64,000 nt of DNA from Arthrobacter sp. N199823. Lineage in GTDB: Bacteria > Actinomycetota > Actinomycetes > Actinomycetales > Micrococcaceae. Below, piece by piece: positions 1 to 8,939 of this stretch (positions are counted from its first letter, which is position 1; each line of letters opens with the position of its first letter). The stretch lies in assembly GCF_002929705.1 (NCBI RefSeq), contig NZ_PJIN01000002.1, positions 248,001-312,000 on the forward strand. The letters run 5' to 3'. The translations under genes were made by a program, and so were the position numbers. The notes beneath the pieces are model-generated. The model had not been told where the DNA came from, made no database searches, and was given only the letters and a program-made list of their open reading frames with translations.

Positions 1-103
1 GGTCATGGGCGTGGTCATCTACACCGTCATCATCGTCATTATTGTCAACCTTCTGGTGGATCTCATCAACGGCTGGCTCAATCCCAAGGTGCGTGTCTCA
101 TGA
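1..103 (+). CDS. ABC transporter permease, C-terminal end (DppB-type), partial
   Basis: The window opens inside a gene; reading from base 2 gives about 33 residues of a hydrophobic helix ending LNPKVRVS, then TGA at 101-103. This is the usual C-terminus of the first (DppB/OppB-type) inner-membrane permease of peptide/opine/oligosaccharide ABC importers. It overlaps the next gene by ATGA (100-103), so the two are translationally coupled. Only the last membrane segment is visible; substrate cannot be told. Confidence 0.75.
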   Translation, partial: VMGVVIYTVIIVIIVNLLVDLINGWLNPKVRVS

Positions 104-1968
104 GTGAAATTGAGGTCCTGGCCGATCAAAGTGACATCGGTCAAAAGGGGACGGTTGTCCGGTCCCATGTCATCAAGAAGATCCTGCGCAACCCCATGGG
201 CTTTATCGCCGTGGTGGTCCTGGTCTTCATGGTTCTCCTGGCCATCTTTGCCAACCTCCTGGCTCCTTTTGACGCCAACTTTGCCAACATCGGCAAGACC
301 CTCGCCAGCCCGGATGCCACCAATATCCTTGGCACCGACAGTGTCGGCCGTGACGTCTGGAGCCGGCTGGTCTTTGGCGCCCGCACCACCCTGCTCTCCG
401 CCCTGTTGTGTGCTGCCGTTGCCGTGGGCATTGGGCTCCCTGCCGGACTCATCGCGGGCTACTACGCTGGCAAGTTCGACGGCGTGGCCGCCTGGGTGGT
501 CAACATCCTCATGGCGCTGCCCGGCATCATTGTCTTGCTGACCGTGCGCGCGGCCTTTGGTCCGTCCGTGTGGATTTCGATGATTGCCTTCGGCGTCCTG
601 CTTAGCCCCGGCTACTTCCGGCTGACGCGCACTGCGGTCCAGTCTGTACGCAACGAACTCTATGTTGATGCCGCCCGTGTTGCCGGGCTCAGCGACTGGG
701 CCATCATTTCTCGCCACATCTTCTCCGTAGTACGTGCACCCATCATCATTCAGACAGCCATTGTCTGTGGTGTTGCCATCAGCATCCAATCAGGTCTGGA
801 ATTCTTGGGCCTGGGCGATCCCTCCGTGGCCACCTGGGGCGTCATGCTCAGCGAAGGCTTCAAGAACGTCTACCTCAACCCGAGCCTGCTGCTCTGGCCC
901 GCTCTGGCCATCGGTGCCACCATTGGCGCCCTGGTACTCCTTGGCAACGCCGTGCGCGATGCTCTGGAAGACGCCGAGAAAATCAAACCTGCCAAGCGCG
1001 GATCTGTCCAAGCGTCAAATGGTCGCACAGCACCCGGCCGGGCACAGACAACAGCTGTCGAGGCCGGCACCGAGCACCACTTGGTCAAGGTGTCCAACCT
1101 CGGTGTGGGCTACCCCCAGGCTGACGGATCCATCAAGAAGGTCGTTGACAACGTGTCCTTCCATGTAGACCGTGGTGAAGTGTTGGGCATTGTGGGTGAA
1201 TCCGGATCCGGCAAGTCCCAGACGGCATTCTCCATCCTGGGTCTGTTGCCCGAGAATGCCCGCATAGTTGCAGGAAGCATCCAGTTTGACGGCAACTACA
1301 CAGTAGCTCCCACCGACGACCGCGTCAGCCAGTCCAGACTCAGCGCATTCCGGGGCAAGCGGATTTCCTATATCCCGCAGGAACCCATGAGTAACCTCGA
1401 CCCGGCGTTCACCATTGGCTACCAGCTGGTGACACCGATGATGCGTGTGCTGAAGATTTCCAAGTCGGAAGCCACCGAGCGTGCCTTGGCACTGTTGGAC
1501 GACGTCGGCATCCGTTTCCCGGAAAAGACCTTCGACGCCTACCCGCACGAAGTGTCCGGGGGCATGGCCCAGCGTGTGTTGATTGCCGGTGCCATCAGCT
1601 GTGAACCCGACCTCATCATTGCTGATGAGCCCACCACAGCTCTGGACGTTACCGTGCAGGCCGACGTACTGGACCTGATCCGGGACCTGCAGAAGCGACT
1701 CAACGTCGGAGTCATCCTGGTCACCCACAACTTTGGTGTTGTGGCAGACCTCTGTGACCGTGTGGCGGTCATGCAGGATGGCCGAATGGTTGAGGAAGGA
1801 AACGTCCGCGACATCCTTCGGAACCCGAAGGACCCCTACACACAAAAGCTCCTTGGGTCCATGCTTGAGGGCAAGGAACCCATGACCATGCTGGTTTCGG
1901 CTGGAGTCACGGCCGCTGAGGCAGCTGCCCGCGACGATGAGTCTGATGAGAAGGAGACACTCCAATGA
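100..1968 (+). CDS. Fused ABC permease-ATPase (DppC-DppD type)
   Basis: 622 residues. Residues about 1-300 form a DppC-type permease with a cytoplasmic EAA-like loop (DAARVAGLSDWAIISRH, about 190-206). Residues about 325-600 form a DppD-type ATPase with Walker A GESGSGKS (about 366-373), signature SGGMAQR (about 486) and Walker B LIIADEPTTALD (about 504-515), plus the C-terminal oligopeptide-transporter extension. A linker rich in Ala, Gly and Lys (about 300-325) joins them. In most bacteria these are two proteins; the fusion is known in Actinobacteria. It is coupled to the upstream permease (ATGA) and the downstream second ATPase (ATGA at 1965). Next to sugar-type enzymes the substrate may be an oligosaccharide or sugar acid rather than a peptide (inference). 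Confidence 0.9.
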   Translation: MSEIEVLADQSDIGQKGTVVRSHVIKKILRNPMGFIAVVVLVFMVLLAIFANLLAPFDANFANIGKTLASPDATNILGTDSVGRDVWSRLVFGARTTLLSALLCAAVAVGIGLPAGLIAGYYAGKFDGVAAWVVNILMALPGIIVLLTVRAAFGPSVWISMIAFGVLLSPGYFRLTRTAVQSVRNELYVDAARVAGLSDWAIISRHIFSVVRAPIIIQTAIVCGVAISIQSGLEFLGLGDPSVATWGVMLSEGFKNVYLNPSLLLWPALAIGATIGALVLLGNAVRDALEDAEKIKPAKRGSVQASNGRTAPGRAQTTAVEAGTEHHLVKVSNLGVGYPQADGSIKKVVDNVSFHVDRGEVLGIVGESGSGKSQTAFSILGLLPENARIVAGSIQFDGNYTVAPTDDRVSQSRLSAFRGKRISYIPQEPMSNLDPAFTIGYQLVTPMMRVLKISKSEATERALALLDDVGIRFPEKTFDAYPHEVSGGMAQRVLIAGAISCEPDLIIADEPTTALDVTVQADVLDLIRDLQKRLNVGVILVTHNFGVVADLCDRVAVMQDGRMVEEGNVRDILRNPKDPYTQKLLGSMLEGKEPMTMLVSAGVTAAEAAARDDESDEKETLQ

Positions 1969-2855
1969 GCGCCCTTAATGAAAAGGTTTCAGCATCCAGT
2001 GCTGATCTCCTCACGGTGTCTGGCCTCGATGTGGAATATCCCATGAAGGGATTCCGGCGCAAACCATTCCGTGCGTTGACCGACATCAACATCCACATCA
2101 AGCCGGGTGAAACCCTGGGCCTAGTGGGGGAGTCGGGCTCCGGCAAGACCACGCTGGGCCGTGCAATTCTCGGCCTGGCACCCATCAGCAAGGGCACCGT
2201 GGTCTTCGAGGGAAACGACATCACCTCGGCCGACCGCAAGCAGCGCCGATCACTGGGCCGCGATCTGCAGGTGGTGTTCCAGGATCCTTACACCTCGCTG
2301 AATCCGTCCTTGGAAATCGGTGACATCCTCTCCGAACCGTTGACAGTGCAAGGGCAATCTCCGGCCGCTGCGCGCAAGCGAGTCAAGGAACTGCTGGACC
2401 AGGTGGGTCTGCCCTCGGATGCGGTCAGCCGGCTTCCCCGTGAATTCAGTGGAGGCCAGCGCCAGCGTGTGGCGATTGCCCGCGCCCTGGCACTCTCGCC
2501 GAAGCTGATCGTGTGCGATGAACCCGTCAGCGCCTTGGACCTCTCGACTCAAGCCGTCGTGTTGGATCTGTTTCTGCAGATTCAGCGGGACACCGGCGTG
2601 TCTTACTTGTTTGTCTCGCACGACTTGGATGTGGTGCGGCACATCAGCCACCGCGTGGCTGTCATGTACAACGGGGAAATTGTGGAGCAGGGAACCTCCC
2701 ACCAGATCACCCGAGACCCACAGCACCCCTACACCCAGCGGCTATTGCTGGCTTCGCCGGTCCCTGACCCGGACCGTCAGGCGAAGCGCCGCAATGACCG
2801 GCACGAACTCCTTGCTGCGCAGCAGCTCGAAGCGGCAAGCGGAATCCCCGCATAG
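1965..2855 (+). CDS. ABC transporter ATP-binding protein (DppF type)
   Basis: 296 residues, the second nucleotide-binding subunit of the importer. Walker A GESGSGKTT (about 54-62), Q-loop VVFQDPYTSLNP, signature SGGQRQR (about 162-168), Walker B LIVCDEPVSALD (about 180-191) and the H-loop SHD are all intact. The C-terminal PYTQRLLLASP segment is typical of DppF/OppF. The ATG overlaps the stop of the fused permease-ATPase. No solute-binding protein is visible; it would lie upstream of the window. Expression is probably from the same upstream promoter. Confidence 0.9.
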   Translation: MSALNEKVSASSADLLTVSGLDVEYPMKGFRRKPFRALTDINIHIKPGETLGLVGESGSGKTTLGRAILGLAPISKGTVVFEGNDITSADRKQRRSLGRDLQVVFQDPYTSLNPSLEIGDILSEPLTVQGQSPAAARKRVKELLDQVGLPSDAVSRLPREFSGGQRQRVAIARALALSPKLIVCDEPVSALDLSTQAVVLDLFLQIQRDTGVSYLFVSHDLDVVRHISHRVAVMYNGEIVEQGTSHQITRDPQHPYTQRLLLASPVPDPDRQAKRRNDRHELLAAQQLEAASGIPA

Positions 2856-2933
2856 CCATTAGACAGAAGTTTTACCAGCTGGACCAACCACCGGGACATG
2901 CCCCACAGGGCCCCGGAACTAGAAAGGAACATC

Positions 2934-3794
2934 GTGGCAAAAATCGGTGTACAGGCAATGATGCTCAAGGACAGCTTTGCGGAAGTGGGCGCCTTTGAGA
3001 CGCTCCGCAAGGTCAGCGATCTGGGATACAACGCCGTGGAGATCTCCCAGGTCCCCATGGACGAGAAGAACGTCTCAGAACTGGAACGTGCACAGACCGA
3101 GCTGGGCATGGATGTAGCCGCCCTTTCGGTCATGATGGAAAAGCCGGTAGGCCGCCCCGGCGAGTCCCTCAAGGAAGACTTTGACAAGATCGTGAACGAC
3201 GCCAAGCGTCTCGACACGAATCTGCTGCGCATTGGCATGCTGCCGTTTGGGGCGATGACGAGCATTGATGCAGTTATCGACTTCGCGAAGGAAACCAACG
3301 GCTACGCCGAACGCCTCCAGGAACACGGCATCAGCCTGTACTACCACAACCACCACATCGAGTTTGCAAAGTTTGACGGCAAATACATGCTGGACATCAT
3401 CAATGAGAACTCGCCTTCCATGGGGCTGGAGATTGATGTTCACTGGGTGCAGCGCGGTGGCCTAGATCCCGTGCGCACCTTGGAAAAATACGCTGGCAAC
3501 ACGGCCATGGTGCATTTGAAGGACTACCGCATCGGCATGCTCCCAGAATCCGCACTGGGCTATTTGGAAACTGGTGACTTTGCCAATTTCATGACCGAGT
3601 TCAAAAATGTGGTGCAGTTCGCCGAGGTGGGTGAGGGTAACCTCGATTTCCCGTCGATCGTTCCCGCCGCCCAAGCTGCAGGCGCACAGTACCTGCTGGT
3701 TGAACAGGATGAACTCTACGGACGTACCGTCTGGGAGGTCCTAGAGACCTCGCACCGCAACCTCACCACCATGGGCTTCGGCGACCTCTTCTAG
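2934..3794 (+). CDS. Sugar phosphate isomerase/epimerase family protein
   Basis: 286 residues of the xylose-isomerase-like TIM-barrel family (IolE/IolI-like). Visible metal/active-site style motifs are YYHNHHIEF, GLEIDVHWVQRGG, MVHLKDY, GEGNLDF and LLVEQDE, in the usual order. The GTG at 2934 is chosen over the in-frame ATG at 2898 because AGAAAGGA (2921-2928) sits 5 nt before it and the protein then starts directly with strand 1 (AKIGVQAMM). It follows the ABC importer by 78 nt and precedes a Gfo/Idh/MocA oxidoreductase, a pairing common in inositol and rare-sugar catabolism. The exact substrate is unknown. Confidence 0.85.
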   Translation: MAKIGVQAMMLKDSFAEVGAFETLRKVSDLGYNAVEISQVPMDEKNVSELERAQTELGMDVAALSVMMEKPVGRPGESLKEDFDKIVNDAKRLDTNLLRIGMLPFGAMTSIDAVIDFAKETNGYAERLQEHGISLYYHNHHIEFAKFDGKYMLDIINENSPSMGLEIDVHWVQRGGLDPVRTLEKYAGNTAMVHLKDYRIGMLPESALGYLETGDFANFMTEFKNVVQFAEVGEGNLDFPSIVPAAQAAGAQYLLVEQDELYGRTVWEVLETSHRNLTTMGFGDLF

Positions 3795-3918
3795 TCCCCA
3801 CTTGCCGGCCCACAAATCGCTGGCGCGATTTGCGGGAACCTGGCAAGCGTGGGCCCAACGTGGGCCCAACCCGCAAGAACTTCATCTTGAATTACAGCAA
3901 CGAAACGGAGCAATACCA
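3795..3918 (+). repeat. Intergenic copy of the element found in prmC
   Basis: This spacer begins at the stop with TAGTCCCCAC, then CCGGCC, the short palindrome AAATCGCTGGCGCGATTT (3816-3833), GGAACCTGGC and AGCGTGGGCCC with a GTGGGCCCAAC direct repeat. The same blocks in the same order occur at 59333-59592, at and after the prfA stop. Seen directly in the sequence; the element type is not recognised. Confidence 0.7.
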
Positions 3919-5085
3919 GTGAGTAAGAAAGTACGGATTGGCATCATCGGCCTCGGCCAGCAGGGCGGCGCCTACGCCAAGTTCATCACCGATGGCATGG
4001 TTCCTAACATGGTTATTGGCGCCATCACTGACACCGACCCGGCCAAGCGTGAGCTCGCCGCAGCAAGCTACCCGGACGTCAAGATTTACGACGACTACCT
4101 GACCATGCTGGACAGCGGCGATGTTGACGCCGTCGTCACGTGTGTTCCCCACTTCCTGCACCCCGAAATGGGTATCGCGACCCTTAAGCGCGGCATCCAT
4201 GCCCTCGTGGAGAAGCCGGCAGGTGTCTACACCAAGCAAGTTGCTGAACTCAACGCGTTTGCCGAGAGCAAGCCGGAGCTCTCCTTTGCCATCATGTTCA
4301 ACCAGCGCAACAACCCGCTGTACCAGCGCCTGAAGGAGATCGTCGACAACGGCGAGATCGGCAACATCCTGCGCACCAACTGGATCATCACCAACTGGTG
4401 GCGTCCCCAGGGTTACTACAACTCCAGTGAATGGCGTGCAACCTGGGGCGGCGAGGGAGGCGGTGTCTTGGTTAACCAGGCTCCCCACCAGTTGGATTTG
4501 TGGCAGTGGATCTGTGGCGTGCCGAAGTCAGTGTTCGCCAAGGTCTCCTACGGCTTCCGCCGCGACATTGCGGTCGAAGATGAGGTCACCGCGCTGGTGG
4601 ATTACGGCAATGGCGCCACCGGCACATTCGTGACAGCCACACACGACATGATCGGCACCGACCGCTTCGAAATCCTGGGCGACCAGGGCAAGATCGTCGT
4701 CGAAGGCTCCAAGACCGCCACCGTGACCCGCCTGAAAAAGCCCGAACGCGAGATCAGCGAGAGCATGGGCATGGACGATGTGATGCGCCTGTTTACCGGC
4801 CAGCTTGACATGGACGATTACCGATCCACCGAGATTGTCGAATTCGAATCGGTCTGGGGTGCCCAGCACGCGGGCGTCCTGGAAAACTTTGCCGCCAACA
4901 TCCTGGACGGCACCCCGCTGCTGGCACCCGGGTCCGATGGCATCAAGGGCGTCCGCTTGGCCAACGCCATTCACCTGTCCAGCTGGAAGGGCGAGGAAGT
5001 TAGCCTCGACTTCGATGAGGATGAGTTCCTTGGCCTGTTGAACGATCGCATTCGCGAAGAAGGCAAGTACGCCGAACGGGCGTAA
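3919..5085 (+). CDS. Gfo/Idh/MocA family NAD(P)-dependent oxidoreductase
   Basis: 388 residues. The N-terminal Rossmann fold starts KVRIGIIGLGQQGGAYAKF and carries the family EKP motif (VEKPAGVYTKQ). The C-terminal alpha/beta domain has the WRPQGYY and GGGVLVNQAPHQLDLWQW segment with the conserved substrate-side His. The GTG start at 3919 is preferred (CGGAG at 3906-3910); upstream in-frame codons fall in the repeat element. It probably oxidises or epimerises a sugar, inositol or sugar acid imported by the upstream ABC system. Substrate not determined. Confidence 0.88.
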   Translation: MSKKVRIGIIGLGQQGGAYAKFITDGMVPNMVIGAITDTDPAKRELAAASYPDVKIYDDYLTMLDSGDVDAVVTCVPHFLHPEMGIATLKRGIHALVEKPAGVYTKQVAELNAFAESKPELSFAIMFNQRNNPLYQRLKEIVDNGEIGNILRTNWIITNWWRPQGYYNSSEWRATWGGEGGGVLVNQAPHQLDLWQWICGVPKSVFAKVSYGFRRDIAVEDEVTALVDYGNGATGTFVTATHDMIGTDRFEILGDQGKIVVEGSKTATVTRLKKPEREISESMGMDDVMRLFTGQLDMDDYRSTEIVEFESVWGAQHAGVLENFAANILDGTPLLAPGSDGIKGVRLANAIHLSSWKGEEVSLDFDEDEFLGLLNDRIREEGKYAERA

Positions 5086-5105
5086 TGTGTTTTAGCTGTT
5101 GAACC

Positions 5106-5140
5106 AAGGCCGGTCCTGCCATGATGGTGGGGCCGGCCTT
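5106..5140 (+). terminator. Hairpin after the oxidoreductase gene
   Basis: Perfect 8-bp arms AAGGCCGG (5106-5113) and CCGGCCTT (5133-5140) with a partly pairing loop, 20 nt after the stop at 5085. It lacks a long T tract. The ATG at 5121 lies in its loop, which argues against that start for the next gene. Confidence 0.6.
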
Positions 5141-5162
5141 CGCGCGTATCCCCGAAAATGAA

Positions 5163-6209
5163 ATGAGCAGCCACCACATCATGACCGCAGATCTGGTACC
5201 GAATCGACCGCAGGTAGCTTTTGCCATGGCGAGCAACGAACTTCGAGACAGGCTGTTCGGGCCCGCAGCACGCCAGCGGCTGGGCGCCGTCGCCGATGTT
5301 GTCAACGAGGATGTCCTGACGGAGCTTGATTCCCCAGCGGCGCGCTCCGTGCTGGCGCGGACGACGGCGCTGATCACCGGATGGGGGTCTCCTCGGATTG
5401 ATGCGGAGGTGCTCGAGGCAAGTCCGGCTCTGGCGCTGATCGCCCATGCTGCCGGCACCGTCAAGGCGCACGTGGCAGAGGAATGCTGGGATCGTGGCAT
5501 TACGGTGACGACGGCGGCGCAGGCCAATGGCATCCCTGTCGCCGAATACACCCTCGCGTACATTTTGCTGGCGGGCAAGGATGCTGCCGGGGCACAGCAA
5601 AAACTGCGTGCACAACGCTCCAGCTACGTGCCGGACATGATCGCGCCGGGGCTAGGAAATGCCCGTGGCACCATTGGCATCATTGGTGCCTCACGCATTG
5701 GCCGGCTCGTCTTGGAACTCTTGAAGCCCTTCTCCTTCGAGGTTCTGCTTTGTGATCCCACGATCACCGCAATTGAGGCGGCCGGGATGGGCGTGCAACT
5801 TGCCTCCTTGGCTGAGCTCATGACCCGTAGCAAGGTAGTGTCCCTGCATGCTCCGGTGTTGCCATCGACAGTTGGCATGATTGGGGACAAGGAACTTTCG
5901 CTCATGCCGGCAGGTGCAACGTTCATCAACACAGCCCGCGGCGTTCTGGTTGATCACGATGCGTTGCGTGCAGAATTGCTCGCAGGGCGCATCAACGCGG
6001 TCCTGGACGTCACAGCCCCGGAGCCCCTGCCCGATGACGATCCGCTTTATGAACTGCCGAACGTGACACTCACCCCACACATTGCCGGCTCTCTGGGCAA
6101 TGAACTGGCGCGGATCGGAGAGCTGGCAGTGGAGGAAGTAGTGAGGCTTGCCAGTGGAGGTACACCGGAGTTTGCCGTGACGAGGCAGGCGTTGTTGGAC
6201 ATGGCCTGA
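5163..6209 (+). CDS. D-isomer-specific 2-hydroxyacid dehydrogenase
   Basis: 348 residues from ATG 5163; ATG 5181 is an alternative. It has the NAD-binding motif GIIGASRIGRLV, the catalytic Arg in INTARGVLVDHDAL, the Glu region VLDVTAPEPLPDDDPLY and the catalytic His in LTPHIAGS, so the Arg/Glu/His triad is complete. Family members reduce 2-keto acids or glyoxylate-type compounds to D-2-hydroxy acids, or the reverse. Its position between the sugar-catabolic genes and the LacI regulator suggests a role in sugar-acid breakdown. The Shine-Dalgarno sequence is weak, so the start is uncertain. Confidence 0.85.
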   Translation: MSSHHIMTADLVPNRPQVAFAMASNELRDRLFGPAARQRLGAVADVVNEDVLTELDSPAARSVLARTTALITGWGSPRIDAEVLEASPALALIAHAAGTVKAHVAEECWDRGITVTTAAQANGIPVAEYTLAYILLAGKDAAGAQQKLRAQRSSYVPDMIAPGLGNARGTIGIIGASRIGRLVLELLKPFSFEVLLCDPTITAIEAAGMGVQLASLAELMTRSKVVSLHAPVLPSTVGMIGDKELSLMPAGATFINTARGVLVDHDALRAELLAGRINAVLDVTAPEPLPDDDPLYELPNVTLTPHIAGSLGNELARIGELAVEEVVRLASGGTPEFAVTRQALLDMA

Positions 6210-6253
6210 GCCATCTTCAGCAGTTCCAGCTAGTTACTGGGTTAAGATGATTT

Positions 6254-6269
6254 TGGCAACCAATTGCGA
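6254..6269. promoter_or_regulatory. LacI-type operator 1 (before the repressor gene)
   Basis: TGGCAACCAATTGCGA, an imperfect palindrome matching the sites at 7440 and 10561. It ends 9 nt before the TTG start of the lacI-type gene, where binding would block its own expression. Confidence 0.65.
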
Positions 6270-6278
6270 AGGATTCCC

Positions 6279-7421
6279 TTGACTGACACGAACCAGACTG
6301 ACGCTGTTCCCGGGCGAGCCATCACCACGCCTCGATCGGGCAAAGCCTCGGCGACTATTTATGACATCGCCGCGCTTGCCGGAGTCAATCCTTCAACCGT
6401 ATCCCGCGCGCTTAGTAAGCCCGGGCGGGTCAGCGCCAAGACGCAACAGAAAATCCTTGATGCTGCCGAGGAACTGAACTATCAAGTTAATATCTTTGCC
6501 CGGGCGCTGCCCACAGGCAGGACCCAAACGGTTGGCCTGATCGTCTCGGATATCACCAACCCCGCCTTCTTCGACATCATTCGTGGTGCTGAAACGGCTG
6601 CAGCATCACGGGATTACACCTTGATGCTGGCCGAATCCACGGAATCTGCCGAACATGAAATGACAGCAGCCAAGCGCATGCTGGCAACAGTGGACGGGCT
6701 CATTCTGGCCAGCCCCCGCCTCGCCAATGAGGAAATCCAGGAGCTGGCTGCCAAGAAGCCAATTGTCCTCATCAACCGCAGGGTTGACGGGGTGGCATCC
6801 ATCGTCGCCGACACCGAGACTGGCGTGGCCGAAGCCGTCCGTCATTTGGCCGCCCAGGGGCACACCTCGATTTCCTACGTTGCCGGCCCCGAACGGTCAT
6901 GGATGTCCGCTCGACGCTGGGAATCCATCAAAGCCCGCTGTGACTGGCATGGGATGAAACTTTCGCAGGTGGCATCCGGGATGCCAACAGTTGAAGGTGG
7001 CCGCCGTGCCGCAGCGGTGGTCAAAGATGGTGAGGCCACAGCGGTTTTCTGCTACAACGACCTCATGGCCATCGGTCTGATGCGCGAGCTACAGGGCGCT
7101 GGCGTCAGCATTCCGGAGCAGCTCAGCATTATGGGCTTTGATAATATCTTTGGCTCGGATTTCACAACGCCGCCGTTGTCCACCATCAAATCGCCCTTGC
7201 ATGAGCTCGGGGTGACAGCGCTGAGCCGATTGCTGGAATTCATTGTTCCTGGCGATCAGGCTGGCGTCGTGGAGAGTTCCGCCGGAACTGCAGCTGGCGC
7301 TGGCACAACGGCACCAGGAGCTGTTGGCCAGGCTGGTGCAGAAGCCGGTGGGGCAGCTGTCGCCGCACTCAGCACGGAGCTGGTCCTGCGGGGTTCAACA
7401 GGAGCCGCACGCCCCGCCTGA
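6279..7421 (+). CDS. LacI family transcriptional regulator of the hexuronate genes
   Basis: 380 residues from TTG 6279, chosen because GAAGGA (6269-6274) is 4 nt upstream. The N-terminal helix-turn-helix reads TIYDIAALAGVNPSTVSRAL, followed by the hinge helix and a periplasmic-binding-like effector domain (GLIVSDITNPAFFDIIRGAE onwards). Near the C-terminus a stretch of about 40 mostly Ala/Gly residues (nt about 7261-7380) is inserted before the usual final strand (STELVLRGSTG), an odd low-complexity loop. The gene is upstream of uxaC and is flanked by operators at 6254 and 7440. It is likely an autoregulated repressor relieved by a hexuronate or intermediate (inference). Confidence 0.9.
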   Translation: MTDTNQTDAVPGRAITTPRSGKASATIYDIAALAGVNPSTVSRALSKPGRVSAKTQQKILDAAEELNYQVNIFARALPTGRTQTVGLIVSDITNPAFFDIIRGAETAAASRDYTLMLAESTESAEHEMTAAKRMLATVDGLILASPRLANEEIQELAAKKPIVLINRRVDGVASIVADTETGVAEAVRHLAAQGHTSISYVAGPERSWMSARRWESIKARCDWHGMKLSQVASGMPTVEGGRRAAAVVKDGEATAVFCYNDLMAIGLMRELQGAGVSIPEQLSIMGFDNIFGSDFTTPPLSTIKSPLHELGVTALSRLLEFIVPGDQAGVVESSAGTAAGAGTTAPGAVGQAGAEAGGAAVAALSTELVLRGSTGAARPA

Positions 7422-7429
7422 ACTATTAA

Positions 7430-7478
7430 TGGCAAGTTTTGGCAACCGGTTGACAAACTTTCGTGACCCATGGACGAT
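7430..7478 (+). promoter_or_regulatory. uxaC promoter with LacI-type operator 2
   Basis: TGGCAACCGGTTGACA (7440-7455) is a near-perfect palindrome; an extra half-site TGGCAA lies one helical turn upstream at 7430. The operator overlaps a -35 box TTGACA (7450-7455); a weak -10 GACGAT (7473-7478) follows at 17 bp spacing. The uxaC ATG at 7485 is only 6 nt beyond, so the message may be leaderless. Confidence 0.65.
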
Positions 7479-7484
7479 TGATCT

Positions 7485-8939
7485 ATGTCACACACTTCCG
7501 CGAATGCTGCCAACGCCACCTCTGTCGCCGGGACACAGCCGTCCCTGGCCGCAGATTCAGACCGTCTCCTGCCGGCCGATCCGGGAACTCGGGCCATTGC
7601 GCGAGATCTTCTTGCTCGGGTCGAGAATCTTCCCATTATTTCCCCGCATGGCCACGTTGAGGCGTCCATGCTGGAGTTGGACACCCCGTTTCCTGACCCG
7701 GCAACGTTGCTGGTCAGCCCGGACCATTACGTCACTCGTCTGCTTCACGCCAATGGCGTAACTCTGGATAAACTGCGCATGGGCGGCACCACGTCCGTGG
7801 AGCCCCGCGAAACCTGGCGTGAATTCGTCAAGGCCTGGCCCCTGTTTGACGGCACAGCTTCCGGCTACTGGATGCGCGATTCCTTCGAGCATGTTTTTGG
7901 CCTGCGCACTGAACTCAACGAAGCCAACGCCGACGCCATCTTTGATGAGCTTGATACCAAACTGAAGAGCCCGGAATTCCTGCCGCGCCAGTTGTTCAAG
8001 GACTTCAATATCGAAGTTTTGGCCACCACTGACGATCCCCTGGATGACCTCGCCTCCCATGCGGCCATTGCCAAGGACCCCACTTTTGCTGGACGGGTTC
8101 TGCCCACCTTCCGCCCCGACGCCTACATTAAGTTCGCCGCGGCTGGCTGGAGTCAAAAGGTGGAGGAGCTGATCAGCGCAGCCGGTGACGGACTCACCGG
8201 CTACACCGGCTATATTCGTGCGTTGGAAAACCGCCGCCAGTACTTTGTGGATCACGGCGCCGTTTCCGCCGATCACGGATCGCGCACCGCCATGACCCTG
8301 CGCCTCGATGATTCGGCAGCATCGGAACTCTTTGAAAAGGCCCGCCGCAGCGAAGCCACCGCAGCAGATGCTGATGTCTTCGAAGCTCACATGATGTACC
8401 AAATGGCACGCATGTCCGTTTCAGACGGCCTCGTCATGACCCTGCACCCCGGCGTTTTCCGCAACCACAGCACCGAAACGTTCAAGAAGTTCGGCGCCGA
8501 TACCGGTCACGACATCCCGTTCGCTGTCAGCTACACCGAAGCATTGCGCCCCATGCTGGAGGACTTCGGCACGGCGCCCGGTTTCCACTTCATCCCGTTC
8601 ACCATTGACGAGACAGTCTTCTCGCGAGAAATCGCACCACTGGCCGGCTTCTACCCGTCCGTCTTCATTGGTGCACCGTGGTGGTTCCTCGACGCACCAG
8701 ATGCCATGTTGCGTTTCCGCTCAGCCGTCACCGAAACCGCCGGGTTCTCGCGTTCCTCAGGTTTCATTGATGACACCCGGGCCTTCTGCTCCATCCCGGC
8801 CCGCCACAACACCTCCCGCCGCATTGAGGCAAGTTTCCTGGCCCGCCTTGTGGCCGAGCGCCGCGTCAGCGAAGCACGCGCGCATGAAATTATCGTCGAC
8901 ATTGTCGATTCCGCACCCCGAAGGGCCTTCAAGCTGTGA
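7485..8939 (+). CDS. uxaC: Glucuronate isomerase
   Basis: 484 residues, close to the usual length of the UxaC family (about 470). It has the family N-terminal metal motif in the form ISPHGHVEAS and the internal conserved segments MSVSDGLVMTLHPGVFRNH, PFTIDETVFSREIAPLAGFYPSVFIGAPWWFLDAPD and FIDDTRAFCSIPARHNTSRR. It converts D-glucuronate to D-fructuronate (and galacturonate to tagaturonate) in the cytoplasm, the first step of the Ashwell-type pathway. It overlaps the next gene by GTGA (8936-8939), so the isomerase and reductase are translationally coupled. Confidence 0.95.
   Translation: MSHTSANAANATSVAGTQPSLAADSDRLLPADPGTRAIARDLLARVENLPIISPHGHVEASMLELDTPFPDPATLLVSPDHYVTRLLHANGVTLDKLRMGGTTSVEPRETWREFVKAWPLFDGTASGYWMRDSFEHVFGLRTELNEANADAIFDELDTKLKSPEFLPRQLFKDFNIEVLATTDDPLDDLASHAAIAKDPTFAGRVLPTFRPDAYIKFAAAGWSQKVEELISAAGDGLTGYTGYIRALENRRQYFVDHGAVSADHGSRTAMTLRLDDSAASELFEKARRSEATAADADVFEAHMMYQMARMSVSDGLVMTLHPGVFRNHSTETFKKFGADTGHDIPFAVSYTEALRPMLEDFGTAPGFHFIPFTIDETVFSREIAPLAGFYPSVFIGAPWWFLDAPDAMLRFRSAVTETAGFSRSSGFIDDTRAFCSIPARHNTSRRIEASFLARLVAERRVSEARAHEIIVDIVDSAPRRAFKL

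Noticed and set aside
19..789. Long minus-strand open frame under the permease gene
   Set aside because: Its protein is highly charged and compositionally odd (His/Gly/Asp-rich), a shadow of a GC-rich gene. The plus frame has clear transporter domains.
5121..5163. Start of the 2-hydroxyacid dehydrogenase at ATG 5121
   Set aside because: The codon lies in the loop of the preceding terminator hairpin and lacks a ribosome site; ATG 5163 is preferred.
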